Positions 7,412 to 10,196 of a stretch of DNA of 10,196 nt are shown piece by piece. A program made the translations under genes and the position numbers. How positions within the stretch are numbered: position 1 is the stretch's first letter; each line of letters begins with the position of its first letter. The stretch lies in contig CAJVXD010000024.1 in the NCBI GenBank assembly GCA_913009675.1, forward strand, positions 1 to 10,196, in the 5' to 3' direction. This DNA comes from an uncultured bacterium. Lineage in GTDB: Bacteria > Omnitrophota > Gorgyraeia > Gorgyraeales > Gorgyraeaceae. The notes below the pieces were generated by a model. It did no database searches and was not told where the DNA came from. It saw only the letters and a program-made list of their open reading frames with translations.

Positions 7412-8856
7412 AACACCACTCCTAATCCGGTTAATACCGCGTTAACTATATACCCCACGCTGAAAGAAAAAAACAGCACAAATATTGATATAGCCAGACC
7501 TGTTTTCCATCCTCGTTCCTTTATATTCATGATGAACTGCGCTATGCACGGCAAAAACAATGTCAGGGTCACGCAGCTTACGACCAGTTGTACGCCGTTC
7601 AACATGCCCTCTTTATTAAGGTCATACAGCCCTGCTGCCCCGTAGTCGCGTCTGAAAAAGCCAAACAAAAATATCCTGCTGACCTCGACCGGCAGCCCCA
7701 GGAGCTTAACGGGCCAACTGAGTACATGTATTACCAAATCAAAGAGCCTTGTCAACTTGCCGAACCAGATCAAAAAACTGGCAAGTAAAAATAATGGCAG
7801 GATCTCTTTGAAATACCACTTCACCCTGACGTAAGTCTTGGATATTATATTGGAAAATTTGGGCATCCTTAGCGGCGGCACCTCCATGTAAAAAGACGGC
7901 CGTTCTCCGGGCAGGATCCTTGAGGCAAGAAAGCCCACAAATAAAAATATGAAGGCCACGATCCCCGCCCACAAAAACATGGCCTTTGGCCTGTTACTTA
8001 AAAGCGCCATCATGACCCCGAGCTGGGCAGAGCATGGCACCGCAAGTGCCAAAAGCATTGTAGCTATTATGCGCTCCCTCTTTGTGGCAAGCGTCCTTGT
8101 AACCATTGTTGCCATTGTCGCACATCCAAACCCCAGCACCATTGGTATTACAGCCCTTCCGCTCAGACCTATCTTCTTGAATGTCCTGTCTATAAGCATG
8201 GCGAGCCTGGGAAGATAGCCGCTATCTTCTATAATGGAAAAAAATATAAAAAAGAATGCCACGATAGGCAATATGAGGGCAACCGCATACCTGAGGCCAA
8301 GAGTAAGCATCCCGTATTCTCCGACAAAAAGGTCCCGCAGGACCGGCCACGGAATAATATCAGTCACCACCTTTGTCATAAATGGGTTGATGTGATGTTC
8401 AAAGATAGACCTTTCTAAAAAATCTACAACAGTGCCCGCGCCGAGCCTTCCTACAAATTGATAAAGACCCCAGTAAAGAACAAGGAAGAGTATCGGAATG
8501 CCTATAATCGGGTTCATTGTCAGTCGGCTCAGCCTCTCACTGAAGGATATTATTTCTTTTTTGATTCTCACTGTTCTTCTTATGATATCCTTTGCCTCCC
8601 TGTGCCTTTCAATGGCAAGTTCATAACTGATGGGATTAGCATACCGGGCCTTGACTTCCCCTACGAGACGCTCTATTTCCGGTAGAACATCCGGGTCCCC
8701 TCTCCCCACAAGGTCAAATATCTCCTTGTCATCCTGCAAGAGTAAAAGCCCTATGGTTCGTTTGGAAACAGGGTAACCATCGCTGAGAAGGCTTGCTATC
8801 TGTTCAAGCGTTATCTCTATAGAATATTCGACCGGGCCTTTATAATCCCTGGCCAT
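7408..8856 (-). CDS. feoB: FeoB membrane permease half (FeoB-C)
   Basis: This 482-residue inner-membrane protein is the Fe(II) permease part of FeoB. Residues 1 to about 108 are cytoplasmic and resemble the GDI/helical linker that normally follows the G domain. The membrane part begins near 115. It carries the FeoB signatures EDSGYLPR (210-217), the first Gate region GFGC (242-245) with TRTL after it, PCSAQ (274-278), FRRDYGAAG (401-409) and PCIAQ (436-440). Cys245, Cys275 and Cys437 sit in these motifs and are candidates for the iron path. Several hydrophobic helices run to the C-terminus. The start at 8856 is supported by AGGAGG 10 nt upstream, an in-frame TAG just three codons before it, and a 17-bp overlap with the GTPase gene. 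It should work only with that GTPase. The last bases overlap the DtxR-like gene. Confidence 0.93.
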   Translation of the reverse strand: MARDYKGPVEYSIEITLEQIASLLSDGYPVSKRTIGLLLLQDDKEIFDLVGRGDPDVLPEIERLVGEVKARYANPISYELAIERHREAKDIIRRTVRIKKEIISFSERLSRLTMNPIIGIPILFLVLYWGLYQFVGRLGAGTVVDFLERSIFEHHINPFMTKVVTDIIPWPVLRDLFVGEYGMLTLGLRYAVALILPIVAFFFIFFSIIEDSGYLPRLAMLIDRTFKKIGLSGRAVIPMVLGFGCATMATMVTRTLATKRERIIATMLLALAVPCSAQLGVMMALLSNRPKAMFLWAGIVAFIFLFVGFLASRILPGERPSFYMEVPPLRMPKFSNIISKTYVRVKWYFKEILPLFLLASFLIWFGKLTRLFDLVIHVLSWPVKLLGLPVEVSRIFLFGFFRRDYGAAGLYDLNKEGMLNGVQLVVSCVTLTLFLPCIAQFIMNIKERGWKTGLAISIFVLFFSFSVGYIVNAVLTGLGVVL

Positions 8857-9334
8857 ATGAGGCTATCCTCCTTTTTAATTCGTCTATACCTCTATTAACA
8901 GTGGAAACCGCACCGATAACAGGTATCCCCAGCTCTCTTTCCAATAAATTAATATCTATCGCCACGCCTTCTTTTTCGGCCTCATCCATAATATTCAATA
9001 CAAGTATAGTCTTCAGCCCTGCTTCTATAAGCTGTAATGTTAAAGGCAGCATCCTTTCCAAATTCTTGGCGTCAACGACATGTATGACTATGGCAGGCCT
9101 TTCGTTAAGAAGGATCCTTCGCGCAACCCTTTCTTCCTCTGTTATCGGTAAAAATGAGTACATCCCCGGCGTATCTATAACTTCATATTCACTATCTCCT
9201 ATCCTGGCCCTGCCTCTCGAGAGTTCCACCGTAGTGCCTGGATAGTTAGAGACCTTCTCATAGTTATTGGTCAGGACGTTAAATAAAACGCTCTTGCCTA
9301 CATTAGGATTTCCTACTATTGCAATCTTTTTCAT
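8840..9334 (-). CDS. feoB: FeoB GTPase domain as a separate protein (FeoB-N)
   Basis: This 164-residue cytoplasmic protein is the complete G domain of FeoB: G1 GNPNVGKS (8-15), G2 within NYPGTT (30-35), G3 DTPG (54-57), G4 NIMD (114-117) and a G5-like STVNRG (144-149). In normal FeoB this domain is fused to a GDI helical bundle and the permease; here it stops right after the G domain with TAA at 8842-8840. It regulates Fe(II) import by GTP binding and hydrolysis. It starts 4 bp after the fur stop codon; AGGTAAGG, overlapping that stop, can serve as ribosome binding site. All key nucleotide-binding residues are present, so it should be an active GTPase. Confidence 0.95.
   Translation of the reverse strand: MKKIAIVGNPNVGKSVLFNVLTNNYEKVSNYPGTTVELSRGRARIGDSEYEVIDTPGMYSFLPITEEERVARRILLNERPAIVIHVVDAKNLERMLPLTLQLIEAGLKTILVLNIMDEAEKEGVAIDINLLERELGIPVIGAVSTVNRGIDELKRRIASYGQGL
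8867..8872 (-). promoter_or_regulatory. Internal Shine-Dalgarno for FeoB-C
   Basis: AGGAGG on the minus strand lies inside the end of the GTPase gene, 10 nt before the ATG at 8856. Its presence at the split argues that the permease half is started independently and that the split is not merely a sequencing frameshift. Confidence 0.65.
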
Positions 9335-9338
9335 AACC

Positions 9339-9764
9339 TTACCTGCATTTTTTGCAAACCCCGAATATCTCCATCTTATGGTATTGGGGCGTAAAAGCGA
9401 ATCTCCTGCACAGTTTTTTCTGAAGCCTTTCTATCTCGGGGTCCATTGCCTCGATGAACCTTCCGCACCTGGTGCAAATAAGGTGGTCGTGATGTTCATG
9501 TCCGCACTTATGTTCATACCTTGTCTTGCCGTCTCCCAGGTCTACCTCCTTGGCAATATCCGCCCCGCATAGAAGTTTAAGTGTCCTGAATACCGTAGCC
9601 TGGCCGATACTCGCATCATTCTTCCTCACGATATTATAGAGATCCTCTGCGCTCAAATGTCTCTGTGTCTTCAGAAAAACGTTTAAGATGCGCCCCCTTT
9701 GATCTGTAAGTTTAAGATTCTTTTTTTTGAGGTAGTCGATAAAGATCTGTATCTCTTTAGCCAT
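9339..9764 (-). CDS. fur: Fur-family ferric uptake regulator
   Basis: This 141-residue cytoplasmic repressor has an N-terminal winged helix (about 1-80, with LTDQRGRIL and QATVFRTLKLL, the usual recognition region) and a C-terminal metal/dimerisation domain. The Fur signature HHDH is at 91-94, followed by Cys97 and Cys100, with a second pair Cys137 and Cys140, which form the structural zinc site in many Fur proteins. Length is typical for the family. The start at 9764 is preceded by AAAGGGG with a 6-nt gap. It is first in the iron operon, 4 bp ahead of the FeoB GTPase gene, and a Fur-box-like repeat covers its promoter, so it likely represses itself and the feo genes when Fe(II) is plentiful. 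PerR or Zur specificity cannot be fully excluded from sequence, but the feo context favours Fur. Confidence 0.93.
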   Translation of the reverse strand: MAKEIQIFIDYLKKKNLKLTDQRGRILNVFLKTQRHLSAEDLYNIVRKNDASIGQATVFRTLKLLCGADIAKEVDLGDGKTRYEHKCGHEHHDHLICTRCGRFIEAMDPEIERLQKKLCRRFAFTPQYHKMEIFGVCKKCR

Positions 9765-9778
9765 ATCGCACCCCTTTC

Positions 9779-9801
9779 TTGATTTTGAAATTCAATATCA
9801 A
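9779..9801. promoter_or_regulatory. Candidate Fur box (23-bp inverted repeat)
   Basis: On the minus strand two 11-bp arms, TTGATATTGAA and TTCAAAATCAA, flank one central T and are complementary at 10 of 11 positions. The inner 19 bp (9799-9781) match the E. coli Fur consensus GATAATGATAATCATTATC at 13 of 19 positions. The site begins at the edge of the -10 element and covers the predicted start point, a classic repressor position. That the fur product binds here is inferred. Confidence 0.65.
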
Positions 9802-9828
9802 TTATATCGAAAACAAAAAACCTGTCAA
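9801..9828 (-). promoter_or_regulatory. Sigma70 promoter of the fur-feoB operon
   Basis: On the minus strand a perfect TTGACA (9828-9823) and a perfect TATAAT (9806-9801) are separated by 16 bp, one less than the optimum. Transcription should start near 9794, leaving a leader of about 30 nt before the fur ATG. It is the strongest promoter-like sequence in the window. Confidence 0.85.
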
Positions 9829-9836
9829 CCTAAAAA

Positions 9837-9873
9837 TAACTTTACGCTCCAGCAATACTTAAGTGTAAAGTTA
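9837..9873 (-). terminator. Weak hairpin between the upstream gene and fur
   Basis: Nine-bp perfect arms, TAACTTTAC (minus strand 9873-9865) and GTAAAGTTA (9845-9837), enclose a 19-nt loop, followed on the minus strand by TTTTTA. It lies 14 bp after the stop of the upstream gene and before the fur promoter, where a terminator would sit. The stem is A/T-rich and the loop long, so termination would be inefficient; it could instead be an upstream operator. Confidence 0.35.
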
Positions 9874-9886
9874 AAGGATGGCCGGC

Positions 9887-10004
9887 TTAAAAAATAAACT
9901 TATCCTTCCTATTAATGGGGTGGGTTCTGATTCCTTCGGCTATCCTATCCGATATGCCGGGCTTATGCAACTTGTAATACATGTAATCCTTGTAGCTCTC
10001 GACG
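9887..10004 (-). CDS. C-terminal fragment of an unidentified protein
   Basis: One minus-strand frame is open from the insert end to TAA at 9889-9887, giving 38 residues with middle portion KDYMYYKLHKPGISDRIAEG and ending KDKFIF. The other two minus frames contain stops. Codon use resembles the neighbours, and the fragment ends just before a hairpin and promoter, as a real gene would. I do not recognise the family. The rest lies beyond the insert, and residues encoded past 10004 would be adapter. Confidence 0.5.
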
Positions 10005-10062
10005 AGATCGGAAGAGCGTCGTGTAGGGAAAGAGTGTAGATCTCGGTGGTCGCCGTATCATT
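10005..10062 (-). other. Illumina P5 universal adapter (contamination)
   Basis: From AGATCGGAAGAGCGTCGTG through GTCGCCGTATCATT the sequence is the reverse complement of the complete 58-nt P5/TruSeq universal adapter. It marks the right end of the insert at 10004. On the minus strand it translates to RPPRSTLFPYTTLFRS, a familiar artefact peptide in public databases. Confidence 0.98.
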
Positions 10063-10196
10063 AAAAAAAAAAAAAAAAACAGAACAATAGAGAAAAAAAA
10101 AAAAAAAAAAACAAAGTCAACCCCCCCCCCCCCCCCCTCACCTCTCACATCATCATCTAGACATAATGTGAGCTGTCCAATCTCGTGATTAGATCT
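10063..10196. other. Low-complexity sequencing artefact tail
   Basis: Runs of A (10063-10079 and a second longer run), then a long C run and a short mixed tail follow the P5 adapter. Nothing here resembles a gene, and the position outside the adapter means it is not part of the source genome. Confidence 0.92.

Noticed and set aside
7739..7972. Second minus-strand ORF of 77 residues inside FeoB-C
   Set aside because: It is out of frame within a well-supported membrane protein gene and has no independent support.
8840..8856. FeoB split as a simple sequencing frameshift
   Set aside because: Not fully excluded, but the overlap has no long homopolymer, a good Shine-Dalgarno precedes the second start, and an in-frame stop lies just upstream, so an authentic split is preferred.
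9963..10148. Minus-strand ORF of 61 residues at the right end
   Set aside because: It is encoded mainly by the P5 adapter and homopolymer runs; MIRRPPRSTLFPYTTLFRS is a known artefact peptide.

Overview
This window is a contig of about 9.87 kb of genuine bacterial DNA (132-10004) flanked on both sides by complete Illumina library adapters (66-131 and 10005-10062) and low-complexity read-through junk (1-65 and 10063-10196). Every real gene is on the minus strand, so biological reading order runs from high to low coordinates. The host is a diderm (Gram-negative-type) bacterium, because the window encodes an outer-membrane Omp85/TpsB pore and its secreted TpsA partner. The gene content and Lys/Glu-rich proteins would suit an uncultured anaerobe such as Candidatus Omnitrophota, or a deltaproteobacterium- or Nitrospirota-like lineage. 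That taxonomic guess is weak and rests on style, not on a marker gene.

Region A (10004-6773) is a ferrous-iron uptake and iron-sensing operon. After the tail of an unidentified gene (10004-9887) and a weak hairpin comes a perfect-consensus sigma70 promoter (TTGACA-16-TATAAT). A 23-bp near-perfect inverted repeat resembling a Fur box lies at its start point. It drives fur, a free-standing FeoB GTPase domain (FeoB-N), a separate FeoB membrane permease (FeoB-C), and a DtxR-like protein with a C-terminal FeoA/SH3-like domain. Junctions are 4 bp, a 17-bp overlap and an ATGA overlap, so the four genes are almost certainly co-transcribed and translationally coupled. The likely job is Fe(II) import, with Fur repressing its own operon and the DtxR/FeoA protein sensing iron or modulating FeoB.

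Region B (6772-132) is a two-partner secretion (type Vb) cluster with its own promoter (6711-6739). It holds an exported, very basic coiled-coil/TPR protein, a TpsB transporter with an N-terminal coiled coil, and a very large TpsA exoprotein with a haemagglutination/secretion domain followed by beta-helix repeats. The first two genes overlap by ATGA, and tpsA follows 35 bp later with a strong ribosome binding site. TpsA is cut by the end of the insert; its apparent C-terminus is translated adapter.

Most worth a second look are the FeoB split at the G-domain/GDI boundary, the DtxR-like protein with a shortened Cys-bearing segment where a helix-turn-helix should be, the candidate Fur box, the exported coiled-coil protein in the TPS operon, and its nearly identical 121-bp internal in-frame duplication. 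I see no clearly new system, no RNA gene, no CRISPR array and no mobile element.
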